From Actinoallomurus sp963799975 (GTDB lineage: Bacteria; Actinomycetota; Actinomycetes; Streptosporangiales; Streptosporangiaceae), in contig CAWCZF010000002.1 in assembly GCA_963799975.1 (NCBI GenBank), positions 1,302,001 to 1,366,000 of the forward strand: DNA of 64,000 nt, given 5' to 3'. The first letter of the stretch is position 1; each line of letters opens with the position of its first letter. Shown piece after piece: positions 1-9,675 of this stretch. The notes beneath the pieces are model-generated. The model saw nothing but the letters and a program-made list of their open reading frames with translations. It ran no database searches and was not told the DNA's origin. Both the position numbers and the translations under genes were made by a program.

Positions 1-392
1 GCGCCGCTTCGGCGAGCGCGATCTGGATCTTGGCGCAGACCGCCCGGCATCGTGCCCTCCGGGAGGCTGATCGCCAGGTACACGGTGGCCGGCGGGCACG
101 GGCCATGGCCGGAGGACGGATCAGGGCCAGAGGACGCGTCGGCGGAGGAGTCGGAGTCGGCGGACCGGTCGGAACCACGGATGCGAATGCGGGCCAGAGG
201 ACGAGTGCGGGCCGGGGGGCGGGTCGGATGCTGGTTCCACAGCCGTCCTAGCGATCGGTGCGCCGGTCAGGACAGGTTCCACCCTGGAGGCATGCCCGCC
301 CGGCGTCTGCACCGCCACCCACCGTTTGCCTATACCTGCCAGCCCTACCCCCGGATTATGGCTACCCGTAACCGCCGAAATCCGCGCGTACT
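1..392. other. Left edge, no supported gene
   Basis: No open frame here has a recognisable domain. On the minus strand, bases 1-110 read as two short hydrophobic stretches (VYLAISLPEGT, then KIQIALAEAA after a frame change), which could be the frameshifted start of a gene running off the left edge; I cannot assign it. Bases 250-392 are less GC-rich and lie directly upstream of the receiver gene, so they probably hold its promoter. Confidence 0.3.
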
Positions 393-774
393 GTGGTGGA
401 CATGGGTGTCCGATGCCTGATCGTCGACGACGATGACGGCTTCCTGGAGGTCGCTCGCGACCTGCTCGAACGCGAGCAGATCAGCGTCGTCGGGGTGGCC
501 TCGGACAGCGTGGGCGCCCTCCGCATGATGTCGTCGGCGCGGCCCGACGTGATGCTCATCGACGTCAACCTCGGCGAGGAGAGCGGCTTCGACCTGGTCG
601 ACTCCATCGCGTGCCGTACGCCGCCGGCGCCGCTGTCCTGATCCTGATCTCCACGTACGCGCTGGAGGACTCGTCGACATGCCCGTACGCGAGGACGTGG
701 CGTTCGTCCGCAAGTCCGACCTGTCGGGCACCACGATCCGCCGGATCCTCGTCGCCGCCGGTCAGCGCCCCTGA
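393..774 (+). CDS. Single-domain response regulator (receiver only), frameshifted
   Basis: A stand-alone receiver of about 127 residues. The N-terminal part has the acidic cluster IVDDDDGF, then PDVMLIDVNLG with the phospho-acceptor Asp. The protein continues in a second frame (AAVLILISTYALED, from about 620) and a third (VDMPVREDVAFVRKSDLSG, from about 680), where the conserved Lys follows the last strand, and stops at 774. Length and motifs match the receiver of NarL-type regulators, but no HTH follows. Such proteins usually pass phosphate to another partner; no kinase is adjacent. Two indels near 615 and 680 are most likely sequence errors. The start is ATG at 393 or the ATG at 402. Confidence 0.75.
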
Positions 775-831
775 GACGGGCCGGGAACGCGCACCGGGAA
801 GGCAACCCGCCGGGAGACGGTTGAGAGTCTC

Positions 832-1290
832 ATGAGCGACCCTTACGGAGACGAAGCCGTGATCCGGCGCATCCTCACCGAGTCGAAGACCTGGGCGTTC
901 GTGGGCCTGCGCGACAACCCCGGACGGACCGCGTACGACATGGCCGAGCTGCTCGGGAAACGCGGGAAGACGATCGTGCCGGTCCATCCGGCCGCCGAGA
1001 GCGTGCTCGGCGAGCCCGGAGCGCCCTCGCTCGCCGCGGTGACCGCGCGGGTGAACGTCGTCGGCGGCTACCGCCGCGCCGAGCACGCCGGCCAGGTCGC
1101 CGACGAGGCGATCGCCCTGTTCGCCGCGTACGGCCCGCGCGTGGACGGCGAAGTCAGGGCGCTGTGGTTCCCCCTCGGCGTGGTCGACGCGGACGCCGCG
1201 CGCCGTGCCGCCGACGCGGGCCTGGACGTGGTCATGGACCGCTGCCCGGCGATCGAGTGGTCCCGCCTGCGCCTGCCGGTCCCGCGGTGA
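832..1290 (+). CDS. CoA-binding (YccU-like) protein
   Basis: 152 residues forming a single CoA-binding Rossmann domain of the YccU/YneT type. The N-terminal AFVGLRDNPGRTAYD is the nucleotide-binding loop, followed by the typical stretch VPVHPAAESVLG and the C-terminal signature VVMDRCPAIEW. The usual family length is 135-150 residues, so the gene is complete. It is the only uninterrupted gene at this end of the window. The family binds CoA and may help exchange it on partner proteins; its physiological job is not established. It starts 57 bp after the receiver gene, so co-transcription is possible. Confidence 0.85.
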   Translation: MSDPYGDEAVIRRILTESKTWAFVGLRDNPGRTAYDMAELLGKRGKTIVPVHPAAESVLGEPGAPSLAAVTARVNVVGGYRRAEHAGQVADEAIALFAAYGPRVDGEVRALWFPLGVVDADAARRAADAGLDVVMDRCPAIEWSRLRLPVPR

Positions 1291-1318
1291 GTGCATCCCC
1301 CACCTTGCCCCTGACCGG

Positions 1319-1816
1319 CTAGGGGGTCGCGCCGGGCTCGCGGCGCAGCCGTTCGCCCTTGGCCTTGGCCTGGTCGCGCAGGGCGCGCTGGAACTCCTCC
1401 ATGCGCTCACGCAGGCCGTCGTCGGCGCCGCGAGGATGCGGACGGCCAGCAGGCCCGCGTTGCGCGCGTTGCCGACCGCGACCGCCGCGACGGGACTCCG
1501 GCGGGCATCTGCACGATGGACAGCAGGGAGTCCATGCCGTCGAGGTACTTCAGCGGCACCGGTACGCCGATCACCGGCAGCGGCGTCGACGGAGGCGAGC
1601 ATCCCCGGCAGATGGGCCGCGCCGCCCGCGCCCGCGATGATCACCTGCAGCCCGCGCGCGGCCGCCTCGCGCGCCGTACGCGATCATGTCGTGCGGCATG
1701 CGGTGCGCCGAGACGACGTCGGCCTCGTACGGCACGCCGAACTCCTCCAGCGCCTCGGCGGCGGCCTTCATCACCGGCCAGTCCGAGTCGCTGCCCATCA
1801 CCACGCCGACGCTCAC
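1319..1816 (-). CDS. purE: N5-carboxyaminoimidazole ribonucleotide mutase, frameshifted
   Basis: Class I PurE, converting N5-CAIR to CAIR in purine synthesis. From the GTG at 1816 the sequence gives VVMGSDSDWPVM, the phosphate-binding loop, and VVSAHRMPHDM, then changes frame near 1675 to IIAGAGGAAHLPGM, again near 1580 (LKYLDGMDSLLS) and near 1500 (VAVGNARNAGLLAVRIL). A last change gives ERMEEFQRALRDQ and the stop at 1319. The total of about 165 residues is normal for the family. The start overlaps the purK stop by 4 bp (GTGA). Four apparent indels in an essential gene point to sequence error. Confidence 0.88.
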
Positions 1817-2959
1817 CGGGGGCCGTACCGCAGGTAGTCGGCGGCGTGCCGGGCGCGCTCACGTTCTCGTCGAGGTCGTCGCCGAGGGCGGTCACGTGCC
1901 CGATCTTGCGGCCAGGCCGGACCTCCTTGCCGTAGAAATGCACCTTGACGGCCGGATCGTGCGCCATGACGTGGATGTAGCGCGGGTAGATCCGCGGGTC
2001 GTCACCGCCGAGGACGTTGGCCATCACGGCACAGGGGGCGGTGGGCCGCGTGTCGCCGAGCGGCAGGTCGAGCACGGCGCGCAGGTGCTGCTCGAACTGC
2101 GACGTGCGCGCGCCCTCGATCGTCCAGTGGCCGGAGTTGTGCGGCCGCATGGCCAGCTCGTTGACAGCCAGTCCGGCGTCGGTCTCGAACAGCTCGACCG
2201 CCAGCAGCCCGGTCACGCCGAGCCGCTCGGCGATGTCCAGCGCGAGCCGCTGTGCCTCCTCCGCCCGGTCGGGGTGCAGGCCGGGCGCGGGCGCGATCAC
2301 CTCGTGGCAGATGCCGTCGCGCTGCACGGTCTCCACGATCGGGTACGCCGCGCCCTGGCCGTACGGCGAGCGGGCGACCAGCGCGGCCAGCTCGCGGCGG
2401 AACGCCACGTGCTCTTCGGCGAGCAGCGCGACGCCCGCGGCGGCGGCGCGCTCGATCACCTCGGCCGCCTCGGCGGGCGTCTCGCAGACCCACACGCCGC
2501 GGCCGTCGTAGCCGCCGCGGACCGCCTTGAGCACGAGCGGCCACACGCCGAACTCCTCGGCGTCCGCGAGCGAGTCGCGACCGGCGCGTAACGCGGCACC
2601 GGCACGCCGAGCCCGCTCAGCCGCTCGCGCATCACCCGCTTGTCCTGCGCGTGCAGCAGCGCGGCGGCGCCGGGACGGCACGGCGTCCCGGCCTCCTCCA
2701 TTGCGGCGATGTGCTCGCCCGGGACGTGCTCGTGGTCGAACGTCACCACGTCGTTGTCCTTGGCGAAGGTGCGCAGGTCATCGAGGGAGAGATGGTCGCC
2801 GACGCGTACGTCGGAGACCACTCTCGCGGCGGACGCGTGTGCGCTGTCGCTCAGGACGCGCAGCGTCACTCCCAAACTGATCGCCGCCTGCTGGGTCATG
2901 CGGGCGAGCTGCCCGCCGCCCACCATGCCGACGGCCGGTAGGCCTTCCGTGTCCGTCAC
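1813..2959 (-). CDS. purK: N5-carboxyaminoimidazole ribonucleotide synthase, frameshifted
   Basis: ATP-grasp ligase that makes N5-CAIR from AIR, ATP and bicarbonate, the substrate of PurE next door. The N-terminus has the nucleotide loop VGMVGGGQLARM. The central ATP-grasp segment (WPLVLKAVRGGYDGRG) appears in another frame after an indel near 2585, and the Mg/ADP-binding NELAMRPHNSGHWTIEG follows. The last residues (ARHAADYLRYGPR) need a further frame change near 1848. The GTG start at 2959 overlaps the stop of the acyl-CoA dehydrogenase by 4 bp, and its own stop overlaps purE by 4 bp, so the three genes form one translationally coupled operon. Confidence 0.9.
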
Positions 2960-4127
2960 CCCAGCAGCCTATCCGTGCTCCAGACGCCCAGCTCGCGGGC
3001 GATGAGCATGCGCTGGACCTCGGAGGTGCCCTCACCGATCTCTAGGATCTTCGAGTCTCTCCAGTGCCGCGCGACCGGGTACTCGTTCATGAAGCCGTAG
3101 CCGCCGTGGATCTGGGTGGCCTCGCGCGCGTTCGTCACCGCGATCTCCGAAGAATGCAGCTTCGCGACGGCCGCCTCCTTCTTGAACGGCTCGCCGCGCA
3201 TCATCAGCTCGGCCGCCCGGTACCAGGCGAGACGTGCGGTGTGCGCGCGCACCTCCATGTCGGCGATCTTGAAGGCGATGGCCTGGTTCTTGCCGATCGG
3301 CGTGCCGAAGGCGTGTGCGCTGCTTGGCGTACTTGATCGACTCGTCCAGGCAGCGCCTGCGCGAGGCCGGTGGCGAGCGCGGAGATCGCGATGCGGCCCT
3401 CGTCCAGGATCGACAGGAAGCCGGCGTAGCCACGGCCGCGCTCGCCGAGGAGGTTCTCCTCGGGCACGTCGCAGTCGCTGAAGGACAGCTCACGCGTGTC
3501 GGAGGCGTGCCAGCCGACCTTGGAGTACTTCGGCGCGACCGTGAGGCCGTCGTGCGGCGTCGGCACGATGATCGAGGAGATCTCGCGCTTGGGGCCCCCG
3601 GACTCGGTGACGGCGGTGACCGTCACGAGGCGGGTGATGTCGGTGCCGGAGTTGGTGATGAAGCACTTGGTGCCGTTGATGATCCACCGGCCGTCGACGA
3701 GCTTGGCGGTGGTACGGGTGGCGCCCGCGTCGGTACCGCCGCCCGGCTCGGTCAGCCCGAAGGCCCCGAGCGCGCGTCCGGTCACCAGGTCGGGCAGCCA
3801 GGTCTGCTTCTGCTCCTCGGTGCCGAACCGGAAGATCGGCATCGCGCCGAGCGACACCGCCGCCTCCAGGGTGATCGCCACGGAGGAGTCGACGCGTGCC
3901 AGCTCCTCCAGTGCCAGGCAGAGGGCGAAGTAGTCACCGCCCATTCCGCCGTACTCTTCAGGGAACGGCAGTCCGAACAACCCCATATCGCCCATCTGGC
4001 GAACGATGTCGTAAGGGAACTCTTCGTCGGCGTCCAGTCGTTCGGCCTGTGGAGCGACGACGTCGCGGGCGAACTCCTCAACGGTCTTGCGCAGGGCCTC
4101 GTGCTCGTCGTCGAGCCGGTAGTCCAT
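2956..4127 (-). CDS. Acyl-CoA dehydrogenase, frameshifted
   Basis: FAD-dependent acyl-CoA dehydrogenase of about 385 residues, first gene of an operon with purK and purE. Visible motifs are FGLTEPGGGTDAG (flavin and substrate binding), CFITNSG, and near the C-terminus QIHGGYGFMNEYPVARHWRD with IGEGTSEVQRMLIAREL. The ATG at 4127 (MDYRLDDEHEALRKTVEEF) fits the family start better than upstream codons. Two indels, near 3345 and 3312, displace the segment CLDESIKYAKQR. The chain length preferred is not readable from sequence; it is closest to short-chain types. Confidence 0.88.
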
Positions 4128-4326
4128 GATCACCTCGGTCGGAGAGAGACATGAGCCTGATCCCGTCATACCTCGGGCGGCCACGATCGGCGGCTGCCAG
4201 AATCTGGGACCACAGGCACATGCTGCCACGAACCCCGTCTATCCTCGTCGTGCCGGGGGTATGGAGAGTTGCGGGCCTGCCGAGGATGCGCGATCAACCG
4301 CGACCGCGAACGAAAGGTCTTCCTTT

Positions 4327-4885
4327 GTGAGAATCGCCGTAGAGCTGTACCGACGATTCGCCCATCTCGTGCATGAGCTCGCAAAGTTCGGCGTGATCGG
4401 CATCCTCAACTTCGTCATCACGATCGGGATCTCGGACACGCTGCACCTGGGCCTCGGCGTGGGGCCGCTGACGTCGTTCGGCGTCGGCACGGCCGTCGCG
4501 ACGACGTTCTCCTACTTCGCGAACCGCTTCTGGACCTTCCGGCACCGCGACACGAGCGGCCTCGGCCGCGAATACGTCCTGTTCTTCGTGCTCAACGGCG
4601 TGGGCCTGCTGATCACCTGGGTGTTCATCGGCGTCACGCACTACGTCATGGGCCTGCACAACGGCATCGCGTTCAACGTCGCGCAGGTCGTCGGCACCGC
4701 GGCGGCGACCGCTGTTCCGGTTCTGGGCGTACAAGAAATGGGTGTTCCTGCCCTCGTCGGCCCCGCCCGTCGACCCGCACACGGGCCTGCCCGAGGCGGA
4801 GTCAGAGTCAGCGGCCGAGGAGCCGCCCCAGCAGCCCGTACCGGCCGGTCAGTCCGTGCCGGCTCAGTGCCGTGCCGGCCGGTGA
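4327..4885 (+). CDS. GtrA family membrane protein, frameshifted
   Basis: Small integral membrane protein of the GtrA/DPMS family, which often helps move polyprenyl-phosphate-linked sugars across the membrane. Four hydrophobic segments are visible (GVIGILNFVITIGI, TSFGVGTAVATTFSYF, VLFFVLNGVGLLITWVF, NVAQVVGTAAATA), with the family signature YFANRFWTFRHRD. An indel near 4713 moves the end into another frame (RFWAYKKWVFLPS), followed by a Pro/Glu/Ser-rich tail to the stop at 4885. The GTG at 4327 lies 9 bases after AAAGG. It converges on the sensor kinase gene. Confidence 0.85.
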
Positions 4886-4919
4886 GCCTGTTCGGGTGGT
4901 CAGCCCGTACCGGCCGGTC
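4832..4919. repeat. 19-bp direct repeats at the GtrA/kinase junction
   Basis: CAGCCCGTACCGGCCGGTC occurs exactly at 4832-4850 and 4901-4919, with a degenerate third copy at about 4865-4884. Each copy carries the palindrome ACCGGCCGGT, so the transcripts of both convergent genes could fold here. The block covers the low-complexity tail of the GtrA gene and the 37 bp before the kinase stop. It may act as a bidirectional terminator, but there is no T-tract. Confidence 0.6.
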
Positions 4920-4922
4920 CGG

Positions 4923-6204
4923 TCAGGCGGGCCCGCTGACGACGCGCTCCTTGGCGAGCAGCGCCTCCTCGCGCTTGCGCAGGAAGATGGCGAACGTCGC
5001 CGGGCGTGAGCGCACCAGCTCCAGCCGTCCGCCGTCCGCGGTGGCCAGGGAGCGGGCCAGGTAGAGACCCAGGCCCGTGCCCTGCCGGCCGCTGACGTTG
5101 CGGTCGAACACCCGGCGTTCGAGCTCCGGCGGCACACCCGCGCCCTCGTCGCCGACCTCCACGACGATCGAGGTCGGGGTCTCCTTCGTGTGGATCGTGA
5201 CCCGGCCGTCGCCGTGCACGAGCGAGTTGTCGAGCAGGGTCGCGACGATCTGGGAGAGGCCGCCCGGGCTGACGACGGCGGTGAGCCCGCGCACACCCGA
5301 CATGCCGATCCGGCGGCTCTCCCGCCGGAAGACCGGCTCCCACTCCTCGACCTGCTGCGTCACGATCGTCGTCGACCCCGATGGGGACCGCGTCGCCGGT
5401 CGGGTCGTGCTTGGCACGGGCGAGGAGCTGCTCGACGACGGCCGCCAGCCGTTCGACCTGGGCGGCCGCGGCGGCGCCCTCCTCGCGTACGACGTCCGGG
5501 TACTCCGCGGCCTCGACCATCTCCTCCAACCGCATGGACAGCGCGGTCAGCGGCGTACGCAGCTGGTGGCTGGCGTCGGAGGCGAACTCCCGGCTCGCGG
5601 CGAACAGGTCGGCGATGCGCACGGCGCTGCGGTCGAGCACCTCGGCGACGCGGTCGACCTCGGGCACGCCGTAGCGTCGCCGCCGCGGGCGCGCGTTGCC
5701 GGACCCGAGCCGGTCGGCGGTCTCGGCCAGGTCGATCAGCGGCAGGGTCAGCTTGCGCGCCTGCACCATCGCGAGCGCGACCGCGACCCCGACGCCGAGC
5801 ACGACGAGGCTGCCGATCAGCAGGAACGTGCGTACGGCGTCGGCCTCGACGTCGGCGGCGTCGCGCGAGACCTGGACGTGGATGCCGCGGTCGTTGGCCG
5901 CCATCTTCGTGATCACGTGGTCGCTCTTGGCCGGGGCCTCCCCGGCCGTGATCTGCGTGCCGTCGGCCAGCGTCACGACGATGTAGCGGCTCGGGAACTC
6001 CTTGGCGATCTGGTCGCCGGTGATCGACTGGCGCATCTCCTCACGGAGGTTGACGCCCGCGACGACGGTCGCCGCCTCGCGCTCGACCTGCTGCTGCGCC
6101 TCGTCGTAGATCAGGCGCTCGGTGGAGTACGCCAGCGGGATGCCGAGCAGGAGCACGGAGACGACAGCGACGGCGAGCGTCGACAGCAGCAGACGTCGCC
6201 TCAT
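4923..6204 (-). CDS. Two-component sensor histidine kinase, frameshifted
   Basis: Membrane histidine kinase of about 427 residues. It has TM helices at about 6-28 and 126-147 flanking an extracytoplasmic sensor, a HAMP linker, and a dimerisation box ASHQLRTPL with phospho-acceptor His213. After an indel near 5383 the catalytic domain continues with TLLDNSLVHGDG (N box), GDEGAGVP (G1) and GTGLGLYLARSLA (G2). It lies 39 bp downstream of the cognate OmpR-type regulator gene on the same strand, so the two form an operon. The signal sensed is not evident; the sensor region contains no known small-molecule domain that I recognise. Confidence 0.9.
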
Positions 6205-6243
6205 GGGGGTCCCTCTCTTCCGACCGTGACGTGATGCCGTGGT

Positions 6244-6957
6244 TCACGTCACGGTCCGCCTGGTCCTGACCGGGAACCTGACCCTCAGTCGCCGCGCTTC
6301 GAACCGGAATCCGACTCCGCGAACGGTCGTGATGTAGCGAGGGCTTCCCGCGTCGTCCCCGAGCTTGCGGCGCAACCAGGAGATGTGCATGTCGAGGGTC
6401 TTGGTGGAACCCCACCAGTTGGTGTCCCACACCTCGCGCATGATCTGCTCACGGGTGACGACCTTGCCGGCGTCGCGTACGAGCACGCGCAGCAGGTCGA
6501 ACTCCTTGGTCGTGAGCTGCAGCTCCTGGTCGCCCATCCAGGCCCGGCGGGACTCGGCGTCGATCCGCACTCCCTGCACGATGGGCGTCTCGGTGCTGCC
6601 CCGGCGCAGCAGGGCGCGGACGCGGGCGAGCAGCTCGGCGAGCCGGAACGGCTTGGTGACGTAGTCGTCGGCCCCGGCGTCGAGGCCCACGACGGTGTCC
6701 ACCTCGTCGGCACGGGCGGTCAGGATCAGGATCGGCACGCCGTGGCCCTCGGCCCGTACGCGGCGGGCCACCTCGAGGCCGTCGAGCTCGGGAAGACCGA
6801 GGTCGAGCACGATCAGATCCACCCCGCCCCCCAGCGCCCGTTCGAGGGCCTGCGGACCGTCGGGACTGACTTCGACGTTGTATCCCTCCCGCCGCAAAGC
6901 TCTGGCAAGAGGCTCGGAGATGGACGTGTCGTCCTCGGCGAGCAGTACTGAGGTCAT
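6244..6957 (-). CDS. OmpR/PhoB-family response regulator
   Basis: 237 residues and intact. The receiver has LLAEDDTSIS, phospho-acceptor Asp52 in VLDLGLPELDG, Thr80 and Lys102 (TKPF). The C-terminal winged helix carries TTKEFDLLRVLV and the recognition helix region KTLDMHISWLRRKLGDD. About 16 basic residues extend beyond the usual end (GVGFRFEA). It precedes its kinase by 39 bp. The 128 bp upstream (6958-7085) separate it from the carboxylase stop and should hold the promoter of the pair. Confidence 0.93.
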   Translation of the reverse strand: MTSVLLAEDDTSISEPLARALRREGYNVEVSPDGPQALERALGGGVDLIVLDLGLPELDGLEVARRVRAEGHGVPILILTARADEVDTVVGLDAGADDYVTKPFRLAELLARVRALLRRGSTETPIVQGVRIDAESRRAWMGDQELQLTTKEFDLLRVLVRDAGKVVTREQIMREVWDTNWWGSTKTLDMHISWLRRKLGDDAGSPRYITTVRGVGFRFEARRLRVRFPVRTRRTVT

Positions 6958-7085
6958 GAGCCGATCGTAGAGCTATTCAAGAACGTTTCCTCCGTAGTAG
7001 AGGGGGCTTGACCTGCGATTTGCCAGTCATAGAGCTCCTAGGAAGGGGCCAAATCCGAGCTAATGAGCGGTAATTGGCACGACCT

Positions 7086-8651
7086 TCAGACCGGCGTGAC
7101 TCCGTGTCGGCGGTTCGAGAACGATCGATCCTTTCCGCGGGCGGCGGCGAACCGCGCCGTGAGCTCGCGCCTCAGGTCCTCCGGCTCGACGATCGCGTCG
7201 ACGACGAGTTCGCCTGCCAGGCGGACGATGTCGATGTCCTCCTCGTACTCCGCGCGGAGCTTTGCGATGTACGCCGCGCGCTCCTCCTCGTCCTCGATCG
7301 CCATGATCTTGTTGTAGTAGACGGCGTTCACGGCCGCCTCGGCGCCCATCACCGCGATCTTGGCGGTAGGCAACGCAATAGTGGCTTCGGGGTCAAAGCC
7401 CGGGCCCGCCATCGCGTACAGCCCGGCACCGTACGCTTTCCGGACGACTACGCAGATCTTGGGCACGGTGGCCTCGGACACCGCCGTGATCATCTTCGCG
7501 CCGTGCCGGATGATGCCCTGCCGTTCGACCGCCGTGCCGACCATGAAGCCGGGCACGTCGGACAGGAACAGCAGCGGCACGTTGAAAGCGTCGCAGAGCT
7601 GGATGAACCGCGCCGCCTTGTCCGCGGAGTCGACGAACAGCACGCCGCCCTTGAACATCGGGTTGTTCGCGACCACGCCGACGGCCCGGCCGTCGAGGCG
7701 GCCGAAGCCGACGACGAGCTCCGTCGCCCACAGGCTGTGGATCTCGAAGAAGGAGTCCTCGTCGAGCAGCCCCTTGACGTAGCGGCGCATGTCGAAGGCG
7801 ACCCGCTCGCTGGCCGGCACGAGCTTGCGCAGGTCGACCGGCTTGGGGTCGCGCGGCTCGGCCGTGGGCGGCGTCCTGCTCGCCAGTTGGACGGGCAGGT
7901 AGGACAGGAAGTCGCGTACGGCGTCCAGCGCCTGCGGCTCGTCCTTGGCCAGGAAGTGCCCGCAGCCGGAGACCGAGCAGTGCATCTTCGCCCCGCCCAT
8001 CTCCTCCAGCGTGGTCTTCTCCTTGACCACCATCTCCACCATGCGCGGGCTGCCGAGGTACATCGAGGCGTTGCCGTCGACCATCGCCACGAAGTCGCAG
8101 AAGGCCGGGATGTAGGCCCCGCCCGCCGCGCTCGGCCCGAACAGCGCGCAGACCTGCGGGATCGAGCCGCTCGCGCGTACCTGGGTGTGGAAGATCTTCC
8201 CCGCGCCGCGGCGGCCGGGGAACATCTCGACCTGGTCGGTGATCCGCGCGCCGGCGGAGTCGACCAGGTAGATCATCGGCACGCGGGTGCGGTAGGCGTT
8301 CTCGATGATCCGGACGATCTTCTCGACCGTACGGGCGCCCCAGGAGCCCGGCCTTGACCGTCGAGTCGTTGGCCATGAGCGCGACCGGCCGGCCGCCTGG
8401 ATCGTCGCGGTCCCGGTGACGACGCCGTCGGCGGGCAGGTCGCCGGCGAGGGCGTTGGCGTACACGCCGTCCTCGACGAACGAACCGGCGTCGACGAGCA
8501 GCCGGATCCGCTCGCGTGCGAACAGCTTGCCCTTGGCGGCGTTGGCGTCGTGGTACTTCGGCGAACCGCCGCGCTCGATCGTCTCGCGGAGCTCCGCCAG
8601 GTGAGGGTGGCCCGGCTCATCCTGTGATGGCTGCATTGTGTGCTCGGTCAC
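7086..8651 (-). CDS. Acyl-CoA carboxylase beta subunit, methylcrotonyl-CoA type
   Basis: About 521 residues of biotin-dependent carboxyltransferase, which passes carboxyl from biotin to an acyl-CoA. The N-terminal half has GKLFARERIRLLVD and GPSAAGGAYIPAFCD, the oxyanion-hole Gly pairs. The C-terminal half has VVANNPMFKGGVLF, KAYGAGLYAMAG and the end motif TAKIAVMGAEAAVNAVYY. The overall sequence resembles actinomycete 3-methylcrotonyl-CoA carboxylase beta subunits more than PccB. An alpha subunit is not adjacent. Residues at about 85-105 are garbled by two opposite indels (8345-8400), which leave the frame open but replace MANDSTVKAG with unrelated residues. GTG/ATG choices near 8651 remain open. 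Confidence 0.85.
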   Translation of the reverse strand: MTEHTMQPSQDEPGHPHLAELRETIERGGSPKYHDANAAKGKLFARERIRLLVDAGSFVEDGVYANALAGDLPADGVVTGTATIQAAGRSRSWPTTRRSRPGSWGARTVEKIVRIIENAYRTRVPMIYLVDSAGARITDQVEMFPGRRGAGKIFHTQVRASGSIPQVCALFGPSAAGGAYIPAFCDFVAMVDGNASMYLGSPRMVEMVVKEKTTLEEMGGAKMHCSVSGCGHFLAKDEPQALDAVRDFLSYLPVQLASRTPPTAEPRDPKPVDLRKLVPASERVAFDMRRYVKGLLDEDSFFEIHSLWATELVVGFGRLDGRAVGVVANNPMFKGGVLFVDSADKAARFIQLCDAFNVPLLFLSDVPGFMVGTAVERQGIIRHGAKMITAVSEATVPKICVVVRKAYGAGLYAMAGPGFDPEATIALPTAKIAVMGAEAAVNAVYYNKIMAIEDEEERAAYIAKLRAEYEEDIDIVRLAGELVVDAIVEPEDLRRELTARFAAARGKDRSFSNRRHGVTPV

Positions 8652-8706
8652 GATCGGACCTTACCCCGTGCCGTCCGGCCGCCCGCGGTGCCGCCTAGCC
8701 TGAGGG

Positions 8707-9152
8707 ATGCCGCACGAGGATCTGCCCCGGCTTGAGCTCGCCTTCCCGGGACCGTTGCGCGACCGGCTCGTGGCGGCGGTGCTGTCCGGCGCGAAGACCG
8801 CGACGACGGGCCTGCTGGAGGACTACTCCCTGGACGAGCCGCTGCCCGTGGCCGGCGAACGCGCGGTGATGATCGACTCGGCCGGCCTCCGGTGGCGGTG
8901 GTGGAGACGACCGAGGTACGGGTGGTGCCGCTGGGCGAGGTCGACCTCGCGTACGTGCCGGGAGGGCGAGGGCCACGCTCGGTGGCGGGTGGCGCGCGGC
9001 CACGAGCGGTTACTGGCGGAGCGCGGAGATGCGGCACGGCGATCGCCGCTGGACGACCGGACGAGGTCGTCGCGCAGTGGTTCCGCGTGTGGAGCGGCTG
9101 GCGCCGCTCGGCGACGAGCTGCTGGACATCGTGGACGAGAACGACCAGGTGA
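8707..9152 (+). CDS. ASCH domain protein, frameshifted
   Basis: The first 55 residues (LELAFPGPLRDRLVAAVLSGAKTATT..., LPVAGERAVMIDSAG) are a clear ASCH domain start. The rest continues in other frames: VAVVETTEVRVVPLGEVDLAYV from about 8890, then a GHERYW-like stretch near 9000 and DEVVAQWFRV near 9065-9090. At least three indels break it. ASCH domains have a PUA-like fold and are thought to bind RNA or modified nucleosides; some are amidohydrolases. The true end is uncertain: the last frame stops at 9152, inside the NUDIX gene, or it may end around 9095. Confidence 0.65.
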
Positions 9153-9618
9153 TCGGCCAGGCGACGCGCGGCGAGGCGACCGCGCGCGGGCTGCGCCACC
9201 GCTGCGTGTTCGTCTTCGTACGCGACGGCGCGGGCCGGATCTTCGTGCACCGCCGTACGCCGGGCAAGCTCGTCTTCCCCTCGATGTACGACATGTTCGT
9301 CGGCGGCGTGGTCGGCGCGGGCGAGTCCTACGACGACGCGGCGCTGCGGGAGGCCGAGGAGGAGCTGGGCGTCTCGGGCCTGGCCCGGCCCGCGCCGCTG
9401 TTCTCGTTCCTGTTCGAGGGCGGGCGGGCGCCGGGCACACGTGGTGGTCCCGGGTGTACGAGGTCCGCTGCGACCTGCCGGTGTCGCCGCAGGCCGAAGA
9501 GGTCGCCTGGCACGCCTTCCTGACCGAGGAGGAGCTGGCCCGGCGCCTCCCCGAGTGGGACTGGGTCCCCGACGGCCTGGAGGCCTACCGCCGCATGCGC
9601 GGCCTCGGCGCACCCTGA
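9089..9618 (+). CDS. NUDIX hydrolase, frameshifted
   Basis: About 176 residues of the YfcD/IDI-like NUDIX group. The start region LLDIVDENDQVIGQATRGEA is typical of it. The Nudix box GVVGAGESYDDAALREAEEE follows the Gx5Ex7REUxEE pattern and provides the metal-binding glutamates. An indel near 9432 moves the C-terminus (WWSRVYEVRCDLPVSPQAEE, then the stop at 9618) into another frame. Relatives hydrolyse nucleoside diphosphates linked to other groups; the substrate here is unknown. It starts at GTG 9089 within or just after the ASCH gene, suggesting coupled expression. Confidence 0.8.
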
Positions 9619-9675
9619 GCGGCCCCCGCCGGCATCCCGCTCGGTAGGTTGCGAGGACCGGAGACAGGAGCGGCG

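Noticed and set aside
52..420. Plus-strand open frame at the left edge
   Set aside because: Composition-driven GC-rich frame with no domain; it overlaps the receiver start and its promoter region.
565..1644. Long minus-strand frame across the CoA-binding gene
   Set aside because: Only its first part and one later segment belong to purE; the rest is antisense to the clear CoA-binding and receiver genes.
7074..8357. 427-codon plus-strand frame opposite the carboxylase beta subunit
   Set aside because: Antisense shadow created by third-position GC bias; no domain, while the minus strand encodes a conserved enzyme.
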